Shown in pieces: positions 47,501 to 59,894 of a DNA stretch of 64,000 bases. Origin of the DNA: Chloroflexota bacterium (GTDB taxonomy: Bacteria; Chloroflexota; Anaerolineae; Anaerolineales; Villigracilaceae). Under the pieces are notes generated by a model. That model searched no databases and had not been told where the DNA came from. It saw only the letters and a list, made by a program, of their open reading frames with translations. A program made the position numbers and the translations under genes. The stretch lies in assembly GCA_013388855.1 (NCBI GenBank), contig JACAEM010000033.1, positions 111,879 to 175,878 on the forward strand. Reading direction: 5' to 3'. Numbering within the stretch: the stretch's first letter is position 1; every line of letters begins with the position of its first letter.

Positions 47501-49267
47501 TTACATCTTCTCCAATTCGCTCACCAGCTTGTCCAGCACATCGAAACCGCCCTGCCAAAACCCGGCGCTGCGAATATCGATACCCGCTTCCGCCAGAATT
47601 TTTGCGGGCGCTTCAGAACCTCCCGCCGCAAGGATTTTGAGGTATTTCGGCTTGAACGACTCGCCCTCCGCTTTAAACTGCCGATAGAGCGAGAACACCA
47701 GCAATTGACCGAAGGCATAGGCATAGACGTAGAACGGCGTGTGATAGATGTGCGGAATGGAGACCCATTCCCATTTGAATTCGTCGCCGATTTCGACCGA
47801 GTCACCAAATTGCTCTTTCAGGTTGTCCATGTACGCCGCGCATAATTCATCCACCGAGGCATTCTTCTGGATCATTTCATGCGCCTGCTTCTCGAACAAC
47901 GCAAAATAAGACTGGCGCATGATAGTAGCGTAAGCATCGTCCACCTGCTTGAAGAGGATGTCGCGGCGCACGGCTTCATCCGTTTCCTCGGCAAGCAGTT
48001 TGTCGGTGAGCATCATCTCCCCGAAGGTGGAGGCAGTTTCGGCGAGGGGAAGAGACGAGTGGAAGGTGAACGTGCTGTGGTGCGAAGCCAGCATCGCATG
48101 GATGGCATGTCCGAGTTCATGCGCCATCGTCGCCACGTCACGCGCGCGTCCCTGATAGTTCAACAGCACATACGGCGTCATATCCGGCAGAACGGACCAG
48201 CAGAAGGCGCCATCGCGTTTTCCCTTGCGGACTTCACTATCTACGTGCTCTTGATCGAAGACACGCTGCGCCATCTCCGCGATCTTCGGGTCAAAATCAC
48301 GGAACGACTCGAACACCATGCGGGTGGCATCGTTGTAATCGAACTTCTTGTCCGACTTGGCGACGGGAGCATAGATGTCGTACCGGCGTAGTTGTCCCGA
48401 AGGGATGCCGAGTTGCCTGGCTTTGAGCTTGAAATAACGCTGGAAGATCTTCGTGTTCTTACGAGCCACACCCAACAGGGCATCCACTGCTTCATCGGGG
48501 ATGTCGTTGCCGAGATTGCGCACCGAGATTGGGCTGGAGAATTTTCGCAGACCAATGTTCTCGTTATGCCAATCTCGCGCGCGCGTCTGATACATCTGCC
48601 CAAGAATCGGCCCATCCGCGCCGTAGACGCGATACAGTTCCTGATAGGCTTTGGCGCGCAGGTCAGGGTCAGCACCCTGAACATATGCCATCAATTGTCC
48701 GCGCGTGAGTTCTTTGGAGTCGCCGTTCACATCCAGCGTGAAAACATATCGATTGGTGATGGCGTCATACAACGTAGTCAATGCGCCGGAGCCGGTCACA
48801 TCCTTGATGTTGATGATCTTCTCTTCTGCTTCACTCAGGGTGTACGGCTTGAACGAGCGCATCGCTTCGAGATAATAACGGTAGTCGCCCGCAGCAGACA
48901 TCAAGCGCTCGGCATTCTTGTCGTCCACTTCCTTCCACCACAGGCTGAAGAATAACGTACGGTTCTGCATTTCCGCCGCGAACTGCTGCACACGCGCCAT
49001 GTAAGTCTGCGCGGTCTGATCCTGTGTATTGGAGGCAAACGAGAGACCGGTAAAAGCATGAATCTTGTTTACGATACGCGTCATCCCTTCGGAAGCGTGC
49101 ACCACTTGCAGGAACGTTTCCGCGTCCATATCGGGGTTCAGCTTGTTCCGTACACCCTCGAACGAAGTGACCTGTTCCTCCACGTTATCGAACGCGGCTT
49201 GCAGGTCAGGGCTGTCGAAAGAAGAATACAACTCACCAAGATTCCATTTTGCCAGTGCGTAAGCCAT
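47501..49267 (-). CDS. pepF: M3 family oligoendopeptidase (PepF-like)
   Basis: 588-residue zinc metallopeptidase cutting short peptides in the cytoplasm. Zinc motif HELGHAIH with the downstream Glu in ETASTFGEMM; C-terminal HIYHTPFYVYAYAFGQ is typical of M3B enzymes. GGAG lies 9 bp before ATG 49267. No signal peptide. Confidence 0.92.
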   Translation of the reverse strand: MAYALAKWNLGELYSSFDSPDLQAAFDNVEEQVTSFEGVRNKLNPDMDAETFLQVVHASEGMTRIVNKIHAFTGLSFASNTQDQTAQTYMARVQQFAAEMQNRTLFFSLWWKEVDDKNAERLMSAAGDYRYYLEAMRSFKPYTLSEAEEKIINIKDVTGSGALTTLYDAITNRYVFTLDVNGDSKELTRGQLMAYVQGADPDLRAKAYQELYRVYGADGPILGQMYQTRARDWHNENIGLRKFSSPISVRNLGNDIPDEAVDALLGVARKNTKIFQRYFKLKARQLGIPSGQLRRYDIYAPVAKSDKKFDYNDATRMVFESFRDFDPKIAEMAQRVFDQEHVDSEVRKGKRDGAFCWSVLPDMTPYVLLNYQGRARDVATMAHELGHAIHAMLASHHSTFTFHSSLPLAETASTFGEMMLTDKLLAEETDEAVRRDILFKQVDDAYATIMRQSYFALFEKQAHEMIQKNASVDELCAAYMDNLKEQFGDSVEIGDEFKWEWVSIPHIYHTPFYVYAYAFGQLLVFSLYRQFKAEGESFKPKYLKILAAGGSEAPAKILAEAGIDIRSAGFWQGGFDVLDKLVSELEKM

Positions 49268-49339
49268 TTAATAATCTCCTCGATTGTTTTTTTTACCATG
49301 CTGTCAGATATTTTCGCAGGTTCTACAGAACTGAATAAG

Positions 49340-49465
49340 GTCGTTGCGAGACCTGTGGAGCAGGTCGAAGTAATCTTCCGTTAAACAGGATTAACTAATC
49401 GAAGCGGAGCAACCGTTCAAGTGGAGATTGCTTCGTCGGGAAGAGTGCCCTCCTCGCAACGACAT
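49340..49465. repeat. MITE-like dispersed repeat, copy B
   Basis: Ends GTCGTTGCGAG and CTCGCAACGAC are inverted copies. Inside are GAAGTAATCTTCC and GGAGATTGCTTCGTCGGG, related to copy A at 23752-23857. It lies between pepF and ychF and stops 6 bp before the ychF stop codon. Confidence 0.7.
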
Positions 49466-49470
49466 GCTAG

Positions 49471-50529
49471 TTACAAACTGGACCGGATGTGGACGATGTC
49501 CCCATCCTTGACAAGATATTCCTTGCCTTCGAGCCTTAACTTACCTTTGGCTTTCGCTTCGTTCATTCCCCCCAGACTGATGAGGTCGTCGTACGCCACC
49601 ACCTCCGCCCGGACGAAACCACGCATCAGATCAGTGTGGATTTCCCCTGCGGCTTCCTGCGCCGTCGCGCCGCGCTTCGTCTCCCACGCGCGGACCTCAT
49701 CCTCACCCACGGTGAAAAACGACTGCACCTGCAGAAGGTCATATGAGTGACGGATCATCTTGCTCAGGCTGAGCTCCTTGATGCCGTATTCCTCCATGAA
49801 TAGGACAGCATCTTCCGGGGAAAGCTGGGCGATCTCCATTTCGAGCTTGCCTTGCAGTGTCACAGACGGGACATCCAAGTCCATGTTCGGTTTGGTTTGT
49901 CCCTCGCTCATGTTGAAGACCACGAGCACCGGCTTACGCGTGAGCAGACCGTATGATGCCAGTTCCTTGATTTCCTCATGTGAGTATTCCAGCTTGCGGA
50001 GCGGTGTACCGTTGTTCAGCGCTTCGTGCAAGCGTGTAAACAGAACAGTTTGCTTCTCATTGAGAGCTTTATCCGTGCCGCCCTTTTTGCGCTCCTCGGT
50101 AAGACGTTCCAATTTGCGCTCGACGGCGATCAGGTCGTTGAGCAGGAGTTCGCTGAGCATCGAGTCAACGTCGCGTTTCGGATCCACGCTGCCGTTCGGA
50201 TGCATGACAAGGTCATTTTCGAAACCGCGCACCACGAGGATGAATCCGTCCATTTGAGCGAGTTGATTCAGCAATTGACCGGAGATGCCGCTTTTCGCGG
50301 AACCAGACTCCAGCCCAGCGATATCCGCGTAGGTCACCTTGGCGTAGATGGTCTTCTTGGGGTTGAACATCTTCGAAAGTGCATCCACGCGCGGGTCGGG
50401 AACATCCACCACGGCAGTATGGACTTCGAAACGTCCGGCAGAAGCGGTCGTGGGCGTGTTGCCACGGGTGAGGGCATTGAAGATGGTGGTCTTGCCTGAT
50501 TGGGGTAATCCGATGATTCCGAGTTTCAT
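49471..50529 (-). CDS. ychF: YchF/OLA1 family ATPase
   Basis: 352 residues. P-loop GLPQSGKTTIFNAL, G3-like DIAGLESGSAKSG, the ATP-favouring NMSE in place of NKxD, an inserted coiled-coil (LERLTEERKKGG), and the C-terminal TGS-like domain with DLMRGFVRAEV. Ribosome-associated ATPase linked to oxidative stress in relatives. Divergent from tRNA-Leu. Confidence 0.95.
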   Translation of the reverse strand: MKLGIIGLPQSGKTTIFNALTRGNTPTTASAGRFEVHTAVVDVPDPRVDALSKMFNPKKTIYAKVTYADIAGLESGSAKSGISGQLLNQLAQMDGFILVVRGFENDLVMHPNGSVDPKRDVDSMLSELLLNDLIAVERKLERLTEERKKGGTDKALNEKQTVLFTRLHEALNNGTPLRKLEYSHEEIKELASYGLLTRKPVLVVFNMSEGQTKPNMDLDVPSVTLQGKLEMEIAQLSPEDAVLFMEEYGIKELSLSKMIRHSYDLLQVQSFFTVGEDEVRAWETKRGATAQEAAGEIHTDLMRGFVRAEVVAYDDLISLGGMNEAKAKGKLRLEGKEYLVKDGDIVHIRSSL

Positions 50530-50534
50530 CTATC

Positions 50535-50562
50535 TTGACCTTCGCGTTGGGAGTGGTATACT
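50535..50562 (+). promoter_or_regulatory. tRNA-Leu promoter
   Basis: TTGACC and TATACT at 16-bp spacing; the -10 ends 13 bp before the mature tRNA 5' end. Confidence 0.75.
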
Positions 50563-50575
50563 TGCGAGCGCACAA

Positions 50576-50658
50576 GCCGAAGTGGCGGAATAGGCAGACG
50601 CGCACGACTCAAAATCGTGTTCCCTCCGGGAATGAGGGTTCGATTCCCTCCTTCGGCA
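50576..50658 (+). tRNA. tRNA-Leu (anticodon CAA)
   Basis: 83 bases. Acceptor GCCGAAG / CTTCGGC with discriminator A, anticodon stem CACGA / TCGTG with loop CTCAAAA (anticodon CAA), a long class II variable arm, and T arm AGGG-TTCGATT-CCCT. CCA is not encoded. Confidence 0.95.
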
Positions 50659-50753
50659 CTCGCTTCATTCGGATTATACCCGCTACCAGGCATCCTCCAA
50701 GGCTGGAGGGTGTTTTGGTTTATAAGACTTGCATTAGACCTGCCCTGTATTTG

Positions 50754-50782
50754 TTGACTTTCAAAATTACGATATGTAGAAT
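50754..50782 (+). promoter_or_regulatory. Promoter of the small membrane peptide / glgC unit
   Basis: TTGACT and TAGAAT at 17-bp spacing, about 70 bp before the 35-residue reading frame. A hairpin (CAGTGCCTG / CAGGC-ACTG arms, 50806-50830) followed by TTTTTT lies between promoter and gene, like a terminator or attenuator. Confidence 0.6.
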
Positions 50783-50851
50783 GAAAATGTAGAGACAACA
50801 AGAAGCAGTGCCTGCCACCAGGCGTAGACTGTTTTTTGCTGGAGGTGAGAC

Positions 50852-50959
50852 ATGAAACTTCAAATGATTTTTGTGTTGATCGATATACTGATCCTGCTGG
50901 CGTACCCTTTTGTTTTCATCGCGGCAAAGGTCAGACAATTTCTGCATTTTAAGAGATAA
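50852..50959 (+). CDS. 35-residue membrane peptide
   Basis: A short reading frame with a near-perfect SD (GGAGGTGAG, 3 bp before ATG). The peptide begins MKLQMIFVLIDILILLAY, is hydrophobic to about residue 25, and ends in a basic tail (KVRQFLHFKR). It has its own promoter and lies 39 bp before glgC. No known family recognised. The strong SD and the charge layout argue that it is translated. Confidence 0.6.
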   Translation: MKLQMIFVLIDILILLAYPFVFIAAKVRQFLHFKR

Positions 50960-50998
50960 TACGACATCGCACGTGATCCCACTTTGCGGAGGTCCATC

Positions 50999-52252
50999 AT
51001 GCCGTCAATGAACGATGTCCTGGGTGTCATCATGGGAGGAGGCAGGGGCGCGCGCCTGCATCCCCTGACGAAGATGCGCTCGAAACCTGCCGTACCAATC
51101 GCGGGCAAGTATCGTCTCATTGACATTCCCATCAGCAATTGCATCAATTCGGGCATCTACCGCGTGGCGATTCTGACTCAGTTCAATTCTGTGTCGCTTC
51201 ACCGGCATATCTCCCAGGCGTACAACTTCGACGCGTTTCATACCGGCTGGGTGGAGATCCTCGCCGCCGAGCAGACCCCCGAAAGCGCGGACTGGTATCA
51301 GGGGACAGCCGACGCCGTCCGCAAGCAGTTGTTCGAGATACAGGCGTCGGGCGCGGAGTATGTGCTGATTCTGGCGGGTGATCATCTTTATCGTATGGAT
51401 TACCGCGAGATGGCGGAGTTCCACTGGGAGAAGGGCGCCGATATAACGGTGGCTGTCCAGCCCGTGGCGCGAAGCGAATCGTCCCGGTTCGGCATTTTGA
51501 AAGTGGAATCAGACGGCAGGATCTCGTCGTTTGTCGAAAAGCCCAAGGACCCGGAAGTCCAGAAGAAATTCATCAGCCGGCTTCATGACGAGGAGCGTCC
51601 ATTCCTGGGTTCGATGGGGATCTATTTGTTCAAGACGACGGTGCTGATCGATCTGCTGACCAAATTCCCGGACTACGACGATTTTGGCGGGGACATCATC
51701 CCTGAGGCGATCAAATCGTTGAATGTATATGGGTTCGATTTTGACGGTTACTGGGAGGATATTGGAACAATCCGTTCGTTCTATGAGACGAACTTGAAGT
51801 TGACCAGTTCCAACCCGCCGTTCAATTTTTACGACCCGAAGGCGCCGATCTACACCCATGCGCGTTTCCTGCCTGGTTCCACCGTCGAGGATAGTACATT
51901 ACAGGATGTGCTGATCGCGGAAGGTTGCCGCATCCGCAAGGCGGAGATCACTCATTCGATTGTGGGTATTCGCGGTCAGGTTTCGGAAGGGAGTGTGATC
52001 AGGGACAGCATCATCATGGGCGCAGATTATTACACGCCCAAAAAACACCCGGAGATTCCCATCGGTATCGGCAGGAATTGTCTCATCGAATCGGCGATCC
52101 TCGACAAGAACGTACAGATCGGCGATGATGTGGTCATCAAGTCGTTCGCGGGCAGCAAAGACATCGACCATGAGTTGTACTTTGTGCGCGACGGTATCGT
52201 GGTCATCGCCAAGGACACGGTCATTCCACCAGGAACCCGGATCGAACCATAA
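50999..52252 (+). CDS. glgC: Glucose-1-phosphate adenylyltransferase GlgC
   Basis: Makes ADP-glucose for glycogen. 417 residues. Seen: [53 protein letters not shown], and a C-terminal left-handed beta-helix with hexapeptide rhythm. GGAGG precedes ATG 50999; ATG 51008 is an alternative. The glgA/glgB genes are not in this window. Confidence 0.95.
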   Translation: MPSMNDVLGVIMGGGRGARLHPLTKMRSKPAVPIAGKYRLIDIPISNCINSGIYRVAILTQFNSVSLHRHISQAYNFDAFHTGWVEILAAEQTPESADWYQGTADAVRKQLFEIQASGAEYVLILAGDHLYRMDYREMAEFHWEKGADITVAVQPVARSESSRFGILKVESDGRISSFVEKPKDPEVQKKFISRLHDEERPFLGSMGIYLFKTTVLIDLLTKFPDYDDFGGDIIPEAIKSLNVYGFDFDGYWEDIGTIRSFYETNLKLTSSNPPFNFYDPKAPIYTHARFLPGSTVEDSTLQDVLIAEGCRIRKAEITHSIVGIRGQVSEGSVIRDSIIMGADYYTPKKHPEIPIGIGRNCLIESAILDKNVQIGDDVVIKSFAGSKDIDHELYFVRDGIVVIAKDTVIPPGTRIEP

Positions 52253-52303
52253 GCCTGCCCGGGGGCGGCATCAGCCCCTAACAAAAAAACAAACTGTTCC
52301 GGC

Positions 52304-52333
52304 TTGACAGTCCATTCGCAGGCGGGGTAAACT
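52304..52333 (+). promoter_or_regulatory. Promoter of the first riboswitch-ATPase unit
   Basis: TTGACA and TAAACT at 18-bp spacing, with the predicted start at the first bases of the riboswitch. Confidence 0.7.
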
Positions 52334-52339
52334 GAAATC

Positions 52340-52484
52340 GGTTGGGGAGTAGCCACCTGCCTCCCCTTTTTATCGGCAGGACGGGTTGTCGTCAAGACGC
52401 GGCTTCAGGCCGTCGGCGACCCGAGACGCTAGTGAAGCGTTTGGCGAGACCATCACAGAGGCGTGATGGTCTCGCTTTGTTTTT
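52340..52484 (+). promoter_or_regulatory. yybP-ykoY manganese riboswitch with terminator, copy 1
   Basis: Core GGGGAGTAGCC (52344) and 3' strand GGCGAGACC (52443) are the two conserved ends of the yybP-ykoY aptamer, about 110 bases apart with stems between. GCGAGACCATCAC pairs with GTGATGGTCTCGC and is followed by TTTGTTTTT: an intrinsic terminator whose left arm is the aptamer's 3' strand. Mn2+ binding would free transcription of the ATPase. Family known; ON-switch logic inferred from the overlap. Confidence 0.85.
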
Positions 52485-52527
52485 CCCGGATCATCTTCCT
52501 CCAAATCACATTTACAGGAGATATTAC

Positions 52528-55224
52528 ATGGTAAACAATGATGAAGACATCCGGACACAGAAATGGCACACACTCAAGGTGGATGATGTGTTCCGACAAC
52601 TTTCGACCCGTGACGAGGGATTGACTTCGGAAGAAGCGGCTCGACGATTGTCTCAATATGGTCCAAACGAACTGCAAGCTGCCCGGCATATTTCCCCCTG
52701 GGAGATTCTGGCGGAACAGTTCAAGAATGTGCTGATTATCATCCTGCTGATCGCCACAGCGCTTTCCGCGTTCCTGGGGGAGGGAATCGATGCAATCGCC
52801 ATTGCGGTCATTGTGCTGTTCGCTGTGGGATTGGGTTTTATCCAGGAGTATCGCGCCGAGCGGGCCATCGAGGCATTGCGGCAAATGGCGGCGCCAACTG
52901 CGGCGGTTTTGCGCGACGGCGAGGAGGAGGAAATTCCCGCCCGCGAGGTGGTGCCGGGGGATGTGATCCTGCTTCGCGCGGGTGATAAGATCCCGGCAGA
53001 TGCGCGCCTGGTCGAGGCGATCAACCTGCAGGTGGAGGAGGCGGCGCTCACCGGGGAGTCGGTCCCAGTCGAAAAAGTCACCCATCCGCTCGAAAATGGC
53101 GGACTTTCGATTGGGGACCGGAAAAACCTGGTCTATGGCGGGACAGCCGCCACCTATGGTCGCGGCCGCGCTGTAATCACCGCCACCGGGATGAACACCG
53201 AATTCGGCAAGATCGCCCAATTGTTACAGAATGTCGAAAGCGGAAAGACCCCCCTTCAGGAAAACCTGGATAAAGTCGGGCACATGCTGGCGCGCGCCGC
53301 GTTCGTCATTGTGGCAATCATCGTCGGTTTCGGTCTGTTCCGTGGACAGCCTTTCATCGAGATGATTCTCTTCGGCATCGCACTGGCGGTCGCTGTGGTG
53401 CCGGAGGCCCTGCCAGCCGTGGTGACAATCTCTCTTGCCATTGGCGTGCAGCGCATGGTCAAACGTCATGCCCTGGTGCGCCGCCTGCCCGCCGTGGAGA
53501 CGCTCGGCAGTACGACGGTGATCTGCTCCGACAAAACGGGCACCCTCACCAAGGACGAAATGACGGTGCGGAAGATATTCCTTGCAGGCGAGACCCTGGA
53601 GGTCTCCGGGGCAGGGTACGAACCGCATGGACAATTTTCATCCGGCGGGTCGGTAGTTACTCCTTCGGAATTGTTGAAGAATCTGTTGCGCGGGGCGGCG
53701 CTGGCTTCCGACGCCCATATCGTCCATGGGGAAGTCGATAAACGCTGGCATGTCAAAGGCGATCCGACCGAGGGGGCGCTGGTCGTGGTCGCCGCCAAAG
53801 CCGGGTTGAAAAAACTGGAATTGGACAAGGAATACCCTCGAGTGAACGAAATCCCGTTCACATCCGAGACCAAACGCATGACCACCCTGCACAAAATGGA
53901 TGGAAAGGTGGTCGCCTTCTCAAAGGGCGCCCCGGAAATCATCATCGACTCGTGCACCAGGCAGTTGACCGCCAATGGCGAAACCGCACTGGATGCCGAA
54001 AGCAGAGACCACATTCTGGAATCCGCGCGCATCATGGCAAGCGAGGCGTTGCGCGTGCTTGCAGTCGCTTCCCGCTCCGACGCCCACATTGAGAATGCAG
54101 AACAGGAGATGACTTTCCTCGGTCTGCTCGGCATGATCGACCCGCCGCGCTCCGAAGCCAAAGCCGCCATCCAAACCTGCGAGCAGGCCGGCATCAAAGT
54201 GGTCATGATCACGGGCGACCATCCCCTGACCGCCCAAGCCGTGGCGCGTGAACTCGGATTGCTCAAGAACGGACGCGTTGTCACCGGTGCGGAACTGGAG
54301 ACGATGAGCGATGAAACCTTCGAAAGGGAGGTTGAGGAAATCGAAGTGTATGCGCGCGTCTCCCCTGCGCACAAACTCAAAGTGGTGACCGCCCTCCAAA
54401 GCAAAGGTCACATCGTTGCCATGACCGGAGACGGTGTGAACGACGCTCCCGCCCTCAAAAAAGCGGACATCGGCATCGCCATGGGCATCACCGGCACCGA
54501 CGTGACCAAAGAAGCCGCCGCCATGACGTTGACCGACGACAACTTTGCCTCCATCGTCGCAGCGGTGGAGGAAGGACGCGGTATCTTCGGCAACATCAAG
54601 AAATACCTGATGTACCTGCTCTCCTCCAACATTGGGGAGATCGGTCTGATGGCTGGCGCCACCGTGCTGGGTTTGCCCCTGCCTCTATTGGCGGTGCAGA
54701 TCCTGTATGTCAACCTCGCCACCGATGGTCTCCCAGCCCTGGCGCTCGCCGTGGACCCGCCCGAAGAAGACCTGATGCGCCGCGCGCCGCGCAATCCGCG
54801 CACGGGTGTCTTCACCCGGCCGGTGGTCATCCTCATGGTCATCGGCGGAATTTGGTCAGCCCTCACCAATCTGGGGCTGTTCTCCTGGGCACTCAATTCT
54901 GGACGCAGCCTCGAAGAAGCCATGACGATGACCTTCGTCTCGCTGGTGCTCATCCAGTTCTTCAAAGCTTATAACTTCCGCTCCGACCGGAATTCCGTAT
55001 TCCACAAACCCTTCTCCAACAAATGGCTGAACCTGGCCATCGTGTGGGAATTGATCCTGCTGGGACTGATCGTCTACCTCCCTGCCTTACACGAACCCTT
55101 CGGTACCTTCAGCCTGCCCGCCGTGGACTGGCTCATCATCCTTGCGCTCGCCATCACCATTTCACCGGTGCTCGAACTGGCAAAGTGGATGGAACGACGC
55201 GGCTGGTTTGGCAAAATAGTGTAG
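52528..55224 (+). CDS. P-type cation ATPase (P2-type, probable Mn2+/Ca2+ exporter)
   Basis: 898 residues with ten membrane helices. N-terminal cation ATPase domain, TGES, phosphorylation site DKTGTLT, KGAPE, TGDGVNDAP. The TM4 ion motif is VVPEALPAVV (Ala for the usual Gly of PEGLP). A yybP-ykoY riboswitch upstream points to Mn2+ export, as for known Mn2+ riboswitch-controlled P-type ATPases. AGGAG precedes ATG 52528. Confidence 0.9.
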   Translation: MVNNDEDIRTQKWHTLKVDDVFRQLSTRDEGLTSEEAARRLSQYGPNELQAARHISPWEILAEQFKNVLIIILLIATALSAFLGEGIDAIAIAVIVLFAVGLGFIQEYRAERAIEALRQMAAPTAAVLRDGEEEEIPAREVVPGDVILLRAGDKIPADARLVEAINLQVEEAALTGESVPVEKVTHPLENGGLSIGDRKNLVYGGTAATYGRGRAVITATGMNTEFGKIAQLLQNVESGKTPLQENLDKVGHMLARAAFVIVAIIVGFGLFRGQPFIEMILFGIALAVAVVPEALPAVVTISLAIGVQRMVKRHALVRRLPAVETLGSTTVICSDKTGTLTKDEMTVRKIFLAGETLEVSGAGYEPHGQFSSGGSVVTPSELLKNLLRGAALASDAHIVHGEVDKRWHVKGDPTEGALVVVAAKAGLKKLELDKEYPRVNEIPFTSETKRMTTLHKMDGKVVAFSKGAPEIIIDSCTRQLTANGETALDAESRDHILESARIMASEALRVLAVASRSDAHIENAEQEMTFLGLLGMIDPPRSEAKAAIQTCEQAGIKVVMITGDHPLTAQAVARELGLLKNGRVVTGAELETMSDETFEREVEEIEVYARVSPAHKLKVVTALQSKGHIVAMTGDGVNDAPALKKADIGIAMGITGTDVTKEAAAMTLTDDNFASIVAAVEEGRGIFGNIKKYLMYLLSSNIGEIGLMAGATVLGLPLPLLAVQILYVNLATDGLPALALAVDPPEEDLMRRAPRNPRTGVFTRPVVILMVIGGIWSALTNLGLFSWALNSGRSLEEAMTMTFVSLVLIQFFKAYNFRSDRNSVFHKPFSNKWLNLAIVWELILLGLIVYLPALHEPFGTFSLPAVDWLIILALAITISPVLELAKWMERRGWFGKIV

Positions 55225-55237
55225 GATTTTCCCTGAT

Positions 55238-55273
55238 AAACAGGTCACGCATCGGTGCGTGACCTGTTTTTTT
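55238..55273 (+). terminator. Terminator after the first ATPase gene
   Basis: AAACAGGTCACGCA / TGCGTGACCTGTTT stem, TCGG loop, T7 tail. Confidence 0.95.
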
Positions 55274-55379
55274 AATCTATAAATAGCAACTCTGGGACCG
55301 CTTCACCACTGACCGCTATACCTGCTCACGTATCCAAGCCGTTTCCACCCTGAAGTTGGACAGCGCGCCTTACTGCGGC

Positions 55380-55408
55380 TTGACATTCCCCCGACACAGG
55401 AATACACT
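55380..55408 (+). promoter_or_regulatory. Promoter of the second riboswitch-ATPase unit
   Basis: TTGACA and TACACT at 17-bp spacing; predicted start at the riboswitch 5' end, same arrangement as copy 1. Confidence 0.72.
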
Positions 55409-55414
55409 TCGGCT

Positions 55415-55547
55415 CGCTGGAGAGTAGCCGCCTGAACTTGCAATGAAATTTGTCGTCGGAGGCGGCACGCATGGCAAGCCATCGGCGATTTAGAGCCGCA
55501 GTATGCGTTTGGCGAGACCATCACAGAGGCGTGGTGGTCTCGTTTTA
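55415..55547 (+). promoter_or_regulatory. yybP-ykoY manganese riboswitch with terminator, copy 2
   Basis: GGAGAGTAGCC (55419) and GGCGAGACC (55511) mark the conserved ends; the middle differs strongly from copy 1. The terminator arm GAGACCATCAC pairs with GTGGTGGTCTC: one A-U pair of copy 1 is a G-U pair here, so pairing is kept while sequence drifts. A TTTTAATTT tail follows. Confidence 0.85.
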
Positions 55548-55592
55548 ATTTGCCTGATGGCAACCCAAAACTCATGTACAGGAGCCCATTGT

Positions 55593-58508
<2,916 letters not shown>

Positions 58509-58527
58509 AACGGGACACCGCTTTACA

Positions 58528-58565
58528 AAAACAGCCTGACGGTCTTCACGTCAGGCTGTTTTCTT
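58528..58565. terminator. Bidirectional terminator
   Basis: AAAACAGCCTGACG / CGTCAGGCTGTTTT stem with T-rich end, between the second ATPase gene and the convergent rnhB. It overlaps the last codons of rnhB (stop at 58546). Confidence 0.92.
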
Positions 58566-59175
58566 TCAGGACGAAGGTCTTCCGATGAACGGATGAATAC
58601 CCCAACCGCTTCAGCGCGGACCGATGCGCCTGGGTGCCGTACCCCTTGTGTTTCCCCAGCCCGTAGTTTGGGTACTGCGAATCCAGCTCGCGCATGACCT
58701 CATCCCGCGCAGTTTTCGCCAGCACGGACGCGGATGCAATACTCAGGCAGCGTGCATCTCCCTTGACAATGGAGGTCTGGGAAATGTCCAAGTGCGGGAG
58801 TTCGAGGCGGAAATCGGTGAGCAGATATTGTGGAGGGATGGACAAGCCGTTCAACGCGCGGATGGCGGCGGTACGCGTGGCGCGGACGATGCCCAGTGTG
58901 TCAATCTCCCCGGCGGAGGCAAAGGCAACGCTCCAGGCGAGGGCAATCTCCTTGATGCGCGGCGCAAATGATTGGCGCTCCAGTGGGGTCATCTGCTTGG
59001 AGTCGCGCACCCCGGCCAGGGCTTGGGAGAGAAGCGTCTCATCGTCCGGTAGAATCACCGCTCCCACGGCGACCGGTCCAGCCAGCGCGCCGCGTCCCGC
59101 CTCATCCAATCCGGCGACATGTTTGAAGTGAGCCCAGAGATGATGTTCGTAAGAGAGATCAGGGCTTTGGATCAT
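58546..59175 (-). CDS. rnhB: Ribonuclease HII
   Basis: Removes ribonucleotides from DNA-RNA hybrids. 209 residues. GLDEAGRGALAGPVAVGAV with the DE catalytic pair, DSKQMTPLERQ, SIVKGDARCLSIASASVLAK, and YGLGKHKGYGTQAH. ATG 59175 overlaps the upstream gene's end by 17 bp. Confidence 0.95.
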   Translation of the reverse strand: MIQSPDLSYEHHLWAHFKHVAGLDEAGRGALAGPVAVGAVILPDDETLLSQALAGVRDSKQMTPLERQSFAPRIKEIALAWSVAFASAGEIDTLGIVRATRTAAIRALNGLSIPPQYLLTDFRLELPHLDISQTSIVKGDARCLSIASASVLAKTARDEVMRELDSQYPNYGLGKHKGYGTQAHRSALKRLGYSSVHRKTFVLKENSLT

Positions 59176-59887
59176 ACAATCCGCGGCGCTTGTTGCGCCG
59201 GATGAGAAGCAGGTCGAGAAACATGCGCAGTGAATCGCGCAGGATGCTGATTTTACTGTCTGCGTTGAAATACCAGTGGATGGGAATCTCGACAATCTGG
59301 TAGCCGTGATGCCGGGCAATGTACAGCAATTCCACATCGAACGCCCAGCCGGTGAGGGTCTGATAACGGGAGATGTCGCGTGCCACATCTGCGCGGATGC
59401 ATTTGAATCCACATTGCGTATCCTGAAGTGCAGGCAGGACCAGTAGACGGATCAACGTGTTGAAGACGCGCCCGGTGAAGTGGCGATAATATGGTTCGTT
59501 GTACCGGATCGCTCCGGGTGCTTCGCGCGAGGCAATGGCAACATCCACATTTTGGAGTTGAGGCGGAAAGAACTTGGCGATCTCCTCGACTGGCATCGAA
59601 AGATCGGCATCGCACAGGAAAACATATTCGCCCCTGGCTTCCTCCATACCCCGTCGGACGGCAAGCCCCTTGCCGCGCCGGTCGTTTTGGAATACGCGCA
59701 GATTCGGATTTCGCTCCGCATAGTCGCGGGCGATCTTGTAGGTACGGTCGGTGCTACCGTTTTCCACTACGATGACTTCGGAAGAGAAGGGTTGACCGCC
59801 CAGAAAATGAAAGACCTGGTCCAGCGTGCCGGGCAGGCGTGATTCTTCGTTGTGGGCAGGGATGATAATAGACAGGAATGTGGACAA
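59159..59887 (-). CDS. Family 2 glycosyltransferase, dolichyl/polyprenyl-phosphate glucosyltransferase-like
   Basis: 242 residues. IIIPAHNEESRLPGTL at the start, the nucleotide-binding DADLSMP, GSTDRT, and IHWYFNADSKI. Resembles ALG5-type enzymes that load a sugar on a polyprenyl phosphate carrier. No membrane helices; probably membrane associated. Confidence 0.85.
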   Translation of the reverse strand: MSTFLSIIIPAHNEESRLPGTLDQVFHFLGGQPFSSEVIVVENGSTDRTYKIARDYAERNPNLRVFQNDRRGKGLAVRRGMEEARGEYVFLCDADLSMPVEEIAKFFPPQLQNVDVAIASREAPGAIRYNEPYYRHFTGRVFNTLIRLLVLPALQDTQCGFKCIRADVARDISRYQTLTGWAFDVELLYIARHHGYQIVEIPIHWYFNADSKISILRDSLRMFLDLLLIRRNKRRGLYDPKP

Positions 59888-59894
59888 GGCGATC

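Noticed and set aside
52253..52300. Terminator of glgC (GGGGGC / GCCCC pair)
   Set aside because: Short stem with a long loop and an A-run instead of a T-run; not convincing.
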